A stretch of DNA of 64,000 bases from Rhodocollybia butyracea (Eukaryota; Basidiomycota; Agaricomycetes; Agaricales; Omphalotaceae), in assembly GCA_015501585.1 (NCBI GenBank), contig JADNRY010000069.1, forward strand, positions 186,001 to 250,000, in the 5' to 3' direction. Numbering within the stretch: position 1 is the first letter of the stretch; the number at the start of each line of letters is the position of its first letter. Of this stretch, positions 34,327 through 44,987 are shown piece after piece. Made by a program: the position numbers and the translations under genes. A model generated the notes under the pieces. The model saw nothing but the letters and a program-made list of their open reading frames with translations, made no database searches and was not told the DNA's origin.

Positions 34327-36043
34327 CGAATGATCAAAGGTGAAAATGAGGTTAATGAAATGCTCCTTTGGAGTTAGGAGTGTAAGTAAAAAGAGAGCAC
34401 TCTTTATACATTATTTAATAAACTTTCTTTGTTCCTTCCTTCCGAGCAAAATCAACAATGGGGATCATCGGATGTGGATGGATTGATCCCAATTGACTTG
34501 GCTTCAGCTACTTATACTAATTTGAGAAACTATAGATTGATCATTTAACATGTAAACACCCACAATCTCAATTGGACATCACATCCCAGTCTGAGATTCA
34601 GGTTGGGAATTAAACTGTTGATGATTGACAAACCTTTCTCTGGATCTGGTATTCAATTCTTGGACCATACCGGATAATCAATCCTTCCTTGCTACTTAAA
34701 GTGTTTTGAAGTCTTCAAGAAGTTTCTGATCTGAAATGAAAGTATATGCATCAGTGCATACCTTGATATTAATTTAGCCTGTACTTCCTTGTGGATTCTG
34801 GAATCAGGTCAAACAATGCAACAGCCTCAAGATTGGACTTATTGGCTTGTATTTGTTAATTTAGCGACTGCACCTATCTCTTAGTCTCTCTAAGCAGACA
34901 GAACACTGACGATGAATAAATTGATGTGTAACCTCTTTGGGTTTTCTGCTTCTTCACATTCTATCTCCACATTTTCCTTGTTTCTCCTTGTCCAGTTTTT
35001 CCGCCTTTACAGCTTCCGGCGTTCAACTCCGATTGGACCATGCGGCCGTATAATCAAATCTGCCATCCGTCCATCCTTCCTGATTTTTCCGAGGCGAAGC
35101 CTGGTACAACTGGCGGTCAAATCAAAATGCCACAGCCGATATTTAAGAGCCTTTTTGGATCCAGGGAACGTGGAGAAGTACCGTTGCTTGCGAATGGTCA
35201 ACACGAGACGGATTTGGAGGTTGTGTCGAAACAACTACTAAGATGGTACTTTGTAGATCAGTGTACTGTGGAGAAAATCTCGGGTTACTCAAGAGACAAC
35301 TCTTGTATTCTTGGAACCTGTATCGTCGCTTCTCGCCGCGGCCCCGGCTTCGTCCGAGTTGACAATCCCCGTCTGACCAGCCACTTCGACTATAACGATC
35401 TCTGTGGCATCGTATGACGGTGTGCCACACATCGGAATTTTCATGATTTTGGCTTGAAACAGACCTCTGGTACGTTTTCCGAGTCTATCAAGGGAAGGCT
35501 GGTCTTGTCGCTGAGTCAATAGAGGAAATGAGGGTAAGTTTCGTGTGGGCACTGCATCTTGCATCTGGCGGGTCAAGATCCAACAACAGCAAGTGATTTG
35601 AGGCCTGAGCACAGTTCGACAGAAAAGATTGATGTAACAGTTCACCATAGAAATACAATATGCCCAGCCTCCGCCGCATAACAGAAAGATTTCGGTTTAT
35701 CTCAGAGTACGTTGGAGGAAGTCCAAATGAGTAGCCTCAAAGTTGGTATGGATTTCACATCTACATCTATTGACGGATTCCATGGAACCCACGGGTTCAC
35801 ACTACGAACTTTGATAACGTTAGTGAGTTGTAAAGACGAAATATTTCATACCCCGCACTGAAACGATCCGCGGAAAGCGATCCCATGAATCGACTCCATA
35901 GCGGATGAGCGTATTGGCAATCATAGCACAAGCATCTCACAGAACGTGAATTTCCTTGAACGTTGGCATTGGATGTCAGATTTAAGAAGATGATACAGTA
36001 ATATAGACCGAAAAATGTATGCGAAGAACTTCGAGATTGAGGG
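34327..36043. other. Unresolved region, possible short gene on the minus strand near 35.0-35.7 kb
   Basis: 34327-34900 shows nothing. Between 35700 and 35000 the minus strand has several overlapping open stretches (for example TIRKQRYFSTFPGSKKALKY) and the plus strand has a 125-residue frame at 35040-35417. Composition looks coding on at least one strand, and the neighbouring DUF6593 gene raises the possibility of a related gene. I could not build a spliced model or identify a domain. Confidence 0.3.
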
Positions 36044-36906
36044 TCAATTTCGGGCAGCCCTCTGCCTTACTTTTCGTATCCGCTCAATATATGTGAACGT
36101 CACCATTATTTCGTCCACCATATGCTGGCCAAGAGGAAAGATTTCCAAACGTGCACGATCTTTTCCCCAGAAAAACCGTTGTGGATGAAAGCTGGCAACG
36201 ACGGTGTTGGAGCCATCGTTCAAAATCAACTGAGCGAAAACAGGATGAGGTCAGTGTTCACGAGGTTAAGTTGAAGAACACGTACCTCTGGACGTACACG
36301 CCGAAGGCACCATTTGTACTCTTTTCCATCGTCCCCAGTAAACACACGGTGCCTATGAATAAGTCGTCAGCTTCGAGCGAAAAAGCCCCAGTTTTGATAT
36401 GTACTCACCGGCCCCAGAAACCAAATCCTTCCTTGCGAAAAAACTTCCCAACTAGCATTTCCCTGCCACTATATTGACCCATCCCGAACCGTAATTTCGT
36501 GTCCTTGGTTATTCTCCACTCGATTTGGGCAACATACATGAAGTTGCTTCGGGTTCCAGTGCCATTAGGAGGTAACGCGGGCCTAGGAGTAGAAGAGTCT
36601 GCATTGCAAGTGTTAAGATCTTCATTATGGAGTAGTTTGTCGTCACGGCCTACGCTGAGTTCCGGAAGAAAGAGAGGTTGCATTGTCACCATCCAGTGGA
36701 GGCGAAGAATCGTCCAATGATGTTCCAGCTTCGTTCGATACAGGTTCACTGAGTGAATCGTGCAAAGCTTTGGAGATGGTCGTAGTTCTGTTAGTGAGCG
36801 CGGAAGGAGTGTGTATAGTGTAAGTTGTGTTGCCTTTGTCGTCGCAGTAGGTGTTGTTTATTAGGTTTTCAAAGTTACTATGGCGTTGGTAAAGGTTGAG
36901 CGACAT
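36044..36906 (-). CDS. DUF6593-like protein (231 aa)
   Basis: Four exons join perfectly: 36906-36654, 36598-36409, 36352-36286 and 36229-36044, with introns of 55, 56 and 56 bp, all GT..AG and in matching phase. The protein starts MSLNLYQRHS and has a Ser/Asp-rich middle. Conserved features follow in order: AQIEWR, RVFTGDDGKEYKWCL, VVASFHPQR and the family-like end ARLEIFPLGQHMVDEIMVTF followed by ...YIERIRK and a basic tail. This matches the DUF6593 pattern, a small mushroom family of unknown function often present in many copies. No signal peptide or membrane segment. It is the best-supported intact gene in the window. Confidence 0.82.
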
Positions 36907-37754
36907 AGCTTGCCAGTAACGGTGAGCGTAAGAAGGAAGAAATATCAATTGAAGTCATGCGGCGTGTGGCGCGATGTACAAGACTAAAGCTGTCAAATTT
37001 CAACTATGTAGTCTCTGTGAAACAGGGTCAAATTATGAGCTTGGAGTTGTAAAAGCTGTAAAACGAAGCTAGCGTCTCGTGTAGATGAGGCTGGCGATAG
37101 GGATCATCGATCAACGATGAAAGTTGCAACGAGAAGACGGTTCGACCCGGACCGAAGAGGTCAAAGCTGGCAAATTCGTAATTCGCACACGACTCTTACC
37201 AGTTCCTGCCTGCCAGAAGGGACTTGATGTCATCCAGAGATACAACACGTCGCCTCAAGGCCTCATCTGCCATTCCGCACTGACGTGATATAATCATGCA
37301 TTGTTAGTTCATCTGTGCCTAGAGCCGTCACAGGTCTGTCTTCCAGCAAAGTGGACCATCTGGTATCCAATGTACCAACAATCGTGCCTTGTTAGAACTT
37401 TGCTAAGAGAGTTCTTACAGCCTAATTTACCACTTCATCGGCATCATGATCATATTGATGTTTGTTCATCTTCGTCACCATAGGTATCATGTCACGGTCT
37501 CCTGATCATCTTGCAATCCAGTGCTCAGGTAACAGGCGAAGGACAGTCTTTGCGGGACTCTTAAAAAGAGGGAATCTTCCAATCCATTCCTCAGTATCTT
37601 CTTCATTCAAATTTTCTCTGGCTGGTATGTAAACTCCTGCCGCCGACTCCCGAGTAGACACGAACTAACAATAGTTTTATAGTGCCATTTCCCGTTCGGA
37701 ATACTTTCTTTCAATACTAGTTTGTACATCAAGCATTAACTTCATTCAACCACC
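36907..37754. other. Intergenic region between divergent genes
   Basis: It separates the minus-strand DUF6593 gene from the plus-strand repeat-exon gene, so it should contain both promoters. 37108-37176 is a diverged copy of 31359-31427. The last 60 bp before the ATG at 37755 are pyrimidine-rich, as in many fungal leaders. No other gene was recognised. Confidence 0.45.
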
Positions 37755-38702
37755 ATGCGTTTCTTTTTTGTCATCACCGCACTCTTGCTTTCCGTTGCTC
37801 TAGCTGCTCCAGTTGACTTGGACGCAACGTAAGTTTTCAACTATACTTGTTGGCATTCTTCTGACTGGTCCTATAGAGAGAGAGAACGTCCAGTACGACG
37901 TGATGGACAGCCCATTTGGGATCGCCCACAAGGTTGGACTCGTCAGGGACGTGACGTCGATGTAAATGACCTGTGAGTTTAGCCACTCTCGGACTAAATA
38001 TTGTTCTGATTGAGTTTAAAGCGAGAGAGAACGTCCGATACGCGCGGTAACAGACCTTTTAGATGGCTCAGGTCGACCCCGTGAGGAACGTGATGTCGAT
38101 GTAAATGACCTGTGAGTTTTGGCCACTACCGGATTAAATATCTTGACTGATTCCTGGTGTTGCAGTGAAAAAAGAGAGGGTCGTGTGGGCCTTGCAGGAG
38201 ACTCGAGTCGACCCCGTCCATTCCGACGTGATGTCGACGTAAATGACCTGTAAGTTTGGCCTCTCTCGGACTGAATATTCTACTTGTTGGCATTTTTCTG
38301 ATTGATTTTACAGAGAGAGGGAACGTCCGGTTCGTGCGCGACTTATGCCCCTTGCTAGCGGCTCAAATCGCCGCCCGCACGGACGTGATGTCGATGTAAA
38401 TGACCTGTAAGTTTGGCCTCTCTCAGACTAGATATCCTACAAGCTTGTTGGCATTTTTCTAATTGAGTTTACAGAGAGAGGGAACGTCCGGTACGCGCGG
38501 TAACGGACCTTTTGGAAGGCTCGGGTCGCCCTCGTGAGGAACGTGATGTCGATGCAGACGAGCTGTAAGTTTTTTGGCTTCTCTTGGGCTAAATATCCTG
38601 ACTGATATCTGGTGTTGCAGTGAAAAAAGAAGAGGTGGAGGTGGTAATAACGGTAGCCCCTCGCTTAGTGGAGGTCGGCCTGATTACCAGAGGCAATATT
38701 AG
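37755..38702 (+). CDS. Secreted repeat protein, one repeat per exon (202 aa)
   Basis: Seven exons: 37755-37828, 37877-37972, 38022-38111, 38166-38249, 38314-38406, 38475-38564 and 38621-38702. The six introns are 48-68 bp, all GT..AG, and all split codons after the second base. Exon 1 encodes a clear signal peptide (MRFFFVITALLLSVALA, cleavage before APVDLDA) with a good start context (CACCATG). Exons 2-6 each encode one 28-32 residue unit: start ERERPVRA or EKREGR, a variable centre, end RDVDVNDL. Exon 7 gives a final EKRRGGGG tail. Dibasic KR/RR sites and ER pairs could be cut by a Kex2-type protease, so this may be a precursor releasing several peptides. Hormone-like peptide, RiPP precursor (dikaritin-like) or cell-wall repeat protein are all possible. 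No oxidase of the UstY type is visible nearby. Confidence 0.85.
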
Positions 38703-40013
38703 GAACTCGTTAACATGTTCTTCCTTGATAAATACAACTACTTATCCGAGCCGCACCCTGTTTGATTGAATCCCAATTGATACATCTTTGTCTACTGCCT
38801 TCGTCTCAGCACCACACAGCCTTGAACAAGACACCCTTCAACTGTACCGACTCATCACTGACAGATACGCTCTCAGTGGAAGCCTGTTCCACTGTCCAAA
38901 ACTTGACATTGGCAACTTGAATATTCACCCCAAGATTAGATCCAAATGTTCCGGTAGCACTTAGCAGATTATCTTGATACTGAAGCGTCACGGAAGTCGT
39001 TTCGTTCGTTTGCCGTCAACGTTAGCCATCGAAGGCAACAATCAGCTCAGAGTCTGTTCGACGAAGCTCGGTGGACAGTAGCCGTCATGGTCCCGTCCAC
39101 GCGCAAGGGTAAGATGGACCGTCTGATGATATGCGCTGGGATCTCTATAAATTCTACATGCCGCAAAATAGCATTTAAGCCGGTTCTAATTACGGGCACG
39201 ACTATGCCGCGCATCGTGTCATTGGAACCACTTCAAATGACGGGCGCAAGATAAATGTCGTTGTATAGGTTAGGTTCCACTTTTATATTACAGTAAATCT
39301 CAATTCGATTCACTCTGAGGACCAAACGGCCGTCGACGAACAATGATTGAGACTACCAGCAATGTTTTAGTTGCCATACAAGGAACGGAATATTGACACA
39401 GTGGTTCAGTGATATCTGGATATCCCTTGACTGGCCAGCAGCTTTCTTCTCAACGCCCCCCGCCTCCCCTCCGCGTAGGCACAAGACTAATTGTGCCCCC
39501 TTCTCATAATCATATATCTGTACGATCAAAAAGTGTCAGAGCTCTAACCTCCGGCAGGTAGATATCACTACTAAACTCACCACAGGTACTAGCGTAGTTA
39601 ATGGATCCACTCTGCCCGGAATCACATGTGAACTAACCCCGTTCTCATGCTTGACCTAGGGTCCAATGGAGCCCCCATATTCCCGATGAATCGGTTTTCA
39701 GCAAAACTAAGCCTACCAAGTGAGGGGGCAGTTGCGTTTGTTGAAGGACTTTTACCGGAATGTTGGGTACGGTTAGAGTAAGCACGAAGGTTAAGGACGA
39801 AACGATTTATCAGAACATTCGGTAGGCTGAAAGACGATTATCATTAGAATGATTAGTTGGTTTAGCTAAATAAATAAAAAAGAGCGGGATGATAGACATA
39901 CACTGGGAGAAAAGCGGAGACGCTGAGTATAACTTGGCCCAGTGTGTTTGGCATCTAGGTTGTGGAACACCGCGTTGGATTTGGTATCCCATGAGATTGT
40001 ATGGGATGGAAAC
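38703..40013 (-). pseudogene. Gene remnant at 38806-39080, remainder empty
   Basis: On the minus strand 39075-38806 is open except for two in-frame stops. It reads ...TELRRTDSELIVAFDG, then the stops, then TTSVTLQYQDNLLSATGTFG and VANVKFWTVEQ to a stop at 38806. Alternating polar and hydrophobic residues suggest beta structure, as at the end of a secreted or carbohydrate-active protein, but the family is not recognised. 39100-40013 contains nothing I can identify. Confidence 0.3.
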
Positions 40014-42609
40014 TCACTGTGCCACCTGACCAGAGAGAGCCCTGGGTGGGGTTGAGATGACCAACATGCAAGATTGAATAGGTCTTACCAATGTGATAGT
40101 GGCTTGTATACTAGCGAGTATAAAAATGGTGCTAGAAATAGGCAAGGCTGCATCTGAGGCTGCAATAGAAACTTCAAGCAAGGACTTAGTACAAGAAGTA
40201 TAGCTAGAGTACCTACACTTACACGGATCCACGGTCAATAATCAGGCTGGCTGTGAACAATTCAATTACTGACCATCACGCAGAACAACTTCGGCAACAC
40301 TACGAATACCCGATTTTCTGGATTGCATGATGTGCCTTGCCGTTCGGGCCAAAGTCAACGAGAAGATAATGCTGCAATAATGCTGTCGAAAGTCAATTGG
40401 AGGAGGGGAAGGACTGGGGTAACTAGGGTTTAGACTCATCAATTGACCTGGCAAATTCAGCCAGTGGACAGAAGGCTCACAACTAGCATTCAATAGAACA
40501 AATGGAGGAAGAAATGGTGGACATGCTGACATTTGAAGCGCAAGGTTCCCATTGGTTTCTAAACAAGGCATGAAGGGCTTAGCGAACGTTCCTTGGCTAC
40601 TGGTTATTGTAAAGGAGAACCACAACTACATCGTAGGCAAACAAAAATTGAATGTAAGTATACCTCATGCCCTAGTATAAGCACAGAACGTACCAATATC
40701 AGCAATGATGAAGGGACAGAGCAGAATGAATAACGAGCGCTTCTGACCAAAGAGCGCGTAAACCCTCAATATAGAAAGCACTACAACAGTTTGATAGCAA
40801 TAAATCTGAATTAAGCTACTTCAAAAATCAGTGAAAATGTCACACATTTTGTCATTGAATCAACCATAATCTTGCCAAAGACAAGCGATGCCGTAAAATC
40901 AAGATCTCTACAGCTGAGCACTATTCAGTCAAGTATGCAAGCAAATAAAATCAGGAAATAAACCCTATATCTGTCATATTTCTTGAAAAGAGGAACGCCA
41001 GCTGCATAACCGCGTATAGCATAAAGCTGTAGCGATTCAGAATGAACATTGTCGAGCTGCCGGCAAGGGGTGAGCAAACCACTATGGCCAGACATGACCT
41101 TGTTTTTGGGCCATAAGGAATTTCTTGACCCCCCCCCCTCCTCCGCCCCTTATATAGAATTTTTTTCCCACCCCTCGGTGCCGGCATCTCCGGCACATAG
41201 TATTGGTCAGCCCAGAGGTCACAGACAGACTCTACCCCATATTTATTGATAGTGTTTTGCACATTCCTTAATAGATCAGAGCAACATTATGCCACAATCA
41301 ACATCAATAGCTGCAGTATGAAATATATTTGGGGCATATTTTAGAGCACTAGGAGAGCCAAAATCTAGTGTTTGGCCCGTAATAGTGGCATTTTTTGATG
41401 ATTTATGTCTGAATTTGCATCAGAAGGGTATATAAAGCAGTCGGAGACCATTTAAACACTACCAGAACACCGCTATCTAGGGTTGAACTTTTCGGCCATA
41501 AGAAAAATTTTGACCCCCCCCCCTGTTGGAGTAGAAGTCGTTGTCGGATCAGATCACTCCGGTCTAATAAGGTAGAGAGCAGCCAAATACAGTTCACGTC
41601 AGGTGATCAAAGTGTGACTACCATATATGGTGAAATTATCTTCAAAAATCATTGTAAAAGCATTATAAAATTGAGTAGGCACATTCCCTCTTATCGGTCT
41701 CATGAATCTGTTGCATTAGCCATAAAATACATGATTTGCACGTATGGTAAGTTTTAGCTAAGAAATGATAGAGGAGTTTTCAAAATGCTACTGAGATAAG
41801 TAGGGTAAGAATAACGACAAAATATACAACTGTTTGGGCATGCGTTGGTGTTTGAGATCGTTTATCCAAGAGCCAGGAAGGATTCTATGGCCTTTGTACC
41901 TATCTGCAGTCCATGCCACCTGATAACTGCCTATATCTCGGTAGCGCACCTGCAATTGTTCACTTGTTTTCTGGCGAGCAACCCTCTTTGGCATCCTCAA
42001 AGCTGTCTTGACATTCCCTTTGAGATTTTTAGTCATTCATCAAGTATTTCCTGGGATGATACTGTATTTACTATCTGATGAACAAAACTTCGAGGCTTGT
42101 TTCTACTACTCTTCTCTCAGATAGTCACTTTTTGTGAAAGTTTTGGTGGAACATTAATCCTAAATATGTTTCCCACATATTCATGGCATGGATTGTGCAT
42201 AGGTGGACAGAATAATTATCTACCTATTTATCTTTCTTTTTCAGTGAGAATTTCACCATATATGGTAGTCACACTTTGATCACCTGACGTGAACTGTATT
42301 TGGCCGCTCTCTACCTTAGCAGTGAAGCCCTAGCAAACGCGCGGGGAAAAGTCATATTTTACGCTGGTTTAAATACACTAGGTACGGGGAAACATACGGG
42401 GAAACATATGGAGAAATATATCATAAAACATAGGGTAAAACACATAAGCTCCACAGGAGAAATCTCGGTAGGATAAATTTCGGCAAGCAAACCAATTACT
42501 TGGCTGACGTCAATATCTCCAACACCCCCCTAAGGTCATGTCAGGGCATTTTTGTTTGCTCACCCCTTGGCTGCCGGTCAGTCGCCTGGTCCATATTGAT
42601 TGAAACTCC
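40014..42609 (-). pseudogene. DUF6533-like membrane protein gene, split by a hAT-type insertion
   Basis: Reading the minus strand, an exon opens after a TTATTAG acceptor at 42609: EFQSIWTRRL..., the DUF6533 signature (acidic residue then IW near the end of the first loop). It is cut at 42570 by a 1506-bp element and resumes at 41063 with SSTMFILNRYSFMLYAVMQL. Later segments follow the family order: an ILRVYALFGQKRSLFILLCP exon near 40770, a GTACGT donor, a loop exon, SIIFSLTLARTARHIMQSRK, then SVAEVVLRDG (about 40280). A C-terminal segment at 40238-40014 ends in a stop. Family members are predicted 7-TM proteins of unknown function. The 5' exons are not found. Intron borders are only partly resolved, so further decay is possible. 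Confidence 0.6.
41064..42569. mobile_element. Non-autonomous hAT-type element (1506 bp)
   Basis: The ends are inverted: CAAGGGGTGAGCAAAC at the left and its exact complement at the right, with further matching about 25 bp in (GACATGACCTT). It is flanked by a perfect 8-bp duplication GCTGCCGG (41056-41063 and 42570-42577), typical of hAT transposons. It contains a second pair of inverted segments (about 41570-41640 and 42246-42318) and two C-runs. No transposase frame. A related fragment lies at 43124-43250 in opposite orientation. Confidence 0.88.
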
Positions 42610-42659
42610 CTAATAAGTACCATAAAACTAGTGGTTCAGATGGTTCAGAGTATAAACTA

Positions 42660-42710
42660 CTTGCAAGTGTGGGCCAGCGTGCTTTGCCCGTGGCAGGTAC
42701 AAGTCCTGTG
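42660..42710 (+). repeat. tRNA-like short repeat (partner 29171-29220)
   Basis: About 50 bp similar to 29171-29220: AGTGTGGGCCAGCGTG, then TGGCAGGTACAAGTCCTG. The GGTACAAGTCC word resembles a pol III B box, so these may be 5' heads of a diverged tRNA-derived SINE. No complete cloverleaf can be folded, so neither is called a tRNA. Confidence 0.35.
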
Positions 42711-43384
42711 GTATGTTAGTTTAGAAATGTGTACTATATTTTGCAGTAAATAGCAGCAGGAGGCAAGTATGTGACTGGTCCCAAATTTCAAAGATGTCCA
42801 CAAGTGGGCCATTAGCATTTACAGTAACCCCCGTGCAGTCACCTGCAGTCACCCAGAACAGTCACCCAGCAGTCACCCAGCAGTCACCCAGCAGTCACCC
42901 CAACAGTCACCTTAGGGCCAAATGCAGTCACCCTAGCAGCCGCCCAATTAATTATATATGTAACATGAAAAGCAGCAATATATCCTGTATCCTGTGTACT
43001 AAGTGTAGCCGACTGTAGTGGTTCCTAATGTCCAGCCTCTGGACAAAATATTTAATCCAGACTCTGCATACTTAGTGTTTCATCACTCTTTACACTTTTT
43101 CACCCGATTCTTTTCCTATCCATATGTTGGAGATATTGACGTCAGCCAAGCAATTGGTTTGCTCGCCGAAGTTTATCCTACCGATATTTCTCCTGTGGAG
43201 CTTATATGTTTTACCCTATGTTTTATGATATATTTCTCCGTATGTTTACGTTTAACTCAAGTTTAACTATGATTAATGTTTACACTGAGCATTCTAAGGT
43301 GTTACTAAGTGCACAGCATGATTTAGCTATTTAATCCATTTTTCAGAAATAACAATCACCTTTGAGCCATCTACCCTTTAAACA

Positions 43385-43765
43385 TTTACAGTCACCTTGC
43401 AGTCACCTTTGAGGCATTTTACAGTCACCCAACAGTCACCTTTGGTATGTTTACAGTCACTCAGCAGTCACCTTTGATGTATTTACAGTCACCCAGCAGT
43501 CACCTTTGAGATATTTGCAGTCACCCTGCAGTCACCTTTGGGATATTTACAGTCACCCAGCAGTCACCTTTGAGGTATTTGCAGTCACCCTGCAGTCACC
43601 TTTGGGATATTTGCAGTCACCCTGCAGTCACCTTTGGGATATTTGCAGTCACCCTGCAGTCACCTTTGGGATATTTACAGTCACCCAGCAGTCACCTTTG
43701 AGGTATTTGCAGTCACCCAGCAGTCACTTTTGAGATATTTGCGGTCACCCTGCAATCACCTTTGA
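43385..43765 (+). repeat. Minisatellite of CAGTCACC units
   Basis: Roughly eleven tandem units of about 32 bp. Each unit has two CAGTCACC words separated by TTTGRGRTATTTG, with copies of the second word followed by CTG or CAG. Units are highly similar. Open frames across it are a by-product of the regular period. Confidence 0.9.
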
Positions 43766-43772
43766 GACACCA

Positions 43773-44987
43773 TGTTATGACTCGATCAATAGTCTCGTCC
43801 AAACCTTCACAGTACGTAACTTGGCAGTAAAAATGATAAGAGAAATTAATGAGATTATAGAGCAAGCCTTTCCGTTCGTTGAAACCGCTAGGCAAAAAAT
43901 ATATACTCAAACAACTAGGCTCAAGTAAAGTTAGTAACTAGTTTGTAATACAAAACTCACAGAAGTTATTATTTGGAGATAGCTCGACAAATAATAATAA
44001 TAAGATTACCCTCGGAGATAGCTCAACAAGCAGTAATATGAATCAGAACTAGTACTTGGAGATGGCTCAACAAGTAGTAGTGAGTGTGGTGTCTAGTACT
44101 CGGAGATAGCTCAACAAGTAATAGTGAGTGTGGTGTCTAGTACTCGGAGATAGCTCAACAAGTAATAGTGAGTGTGATGTCTGATACTTGGAGATAGCTC
44201 AACAAGTAATAGGAAGTTGCAACTCGGAGATAGCTCAACAAGTGGCAATTAAAGAAGTATTCACTAGGAGATAGCTCAACAGGTGAATGTTAGTGGATAT
44301 AACTTGGAGTTAGCTCAACAAGATGTATAAATGTGTATTGTAACTTGGAGATAGCTCAACAATATACAATGAGTTGGTCTGGTGATTCACACAAGTGATA
44401 ACAGCAAACAAGTGGGGGTTTGGATTTAAGAAAATAATACGTCTAACGTACATTGGTAAATCTAGACTACTTATATACTGTGCAATGTGTACTAGTTAGG
44501 AAATGCTGCGGAATGACTAGATTTGAGTCATAACTGCGGAAATACTGCGGATGAGTCAGTCTGACTATGTAATGCTGTGCAATGACTAATATTGAGTCAT
44601 GTATGCGGAACCATAGTTGACTCAGATATCTGGCTGTGCAATGACTGATATTGAGTCATTGATGTAAAGAGGCTATGCAATGATGTCATAGCTGTGGAGC
44701 AGTGATGTGATATCATAACTGCGGAGCAATGGAATGACATCATGATTGTGGAGTAGCAAGATGACATCATAGTTGTGGAGCTAGAATGATGTCATGACTG
44801 TGCAGACTGTGCAGTGACTGTTAAAGATCATTCTGGTGTTCTGGAAGAATGTGTGCAGCATTAACCCAAATGGTGTTGAATAACTAATGAATGTAAAATG
44901 TTAAGTAGAAGTATTAATGATAGTGTTCATAGTTGGTTACAGAAGAAAAAAGATTGGGTGTATAGGATTTAGATCCGGGTCATAACA
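43773..44987. repeat. Solo LTR of the gag-only element family (1215 bp)
   Basis: TGTTATGACTCG..GGGTCATAACA, the same LTR as at 8971 and 13588 but about 90 bp longer. The gain is extra units of the internal GGAGATAGCTCAACAAG repeat (44090-44210). It is flanked by a perfect 5-bp duplication CACCA (43768-43772 and 44988-44992). No internal domain, so it arose by LTR-LTR recombination. It carries scattered substitutions relative to the two other LTRs. Confidence 0.93.

Noticed and set aside
35040..35417. 125-residue plus-strand frame near the DUF6593 gene
   Set aside because: The opposite strand is equally open, no domain is visible and no splice signals support either, so no gene was called.
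41125..41525. Two C-runs (about 41131-41139 and 41514-41523) as possible polypurine tracts of LTR elements
   Set aside because: They lie inside a well-delimited hAT-type element, and neither is followed by a TG..CA repeat pair.
43506..43733. 75-residue plus-strand frame with perfect repeats (FTVTQQSPLRYLQSP-like)
   Set aside because: It results from the minisatellite period. The array is part of a non-coding mobile element and continues in other frames.
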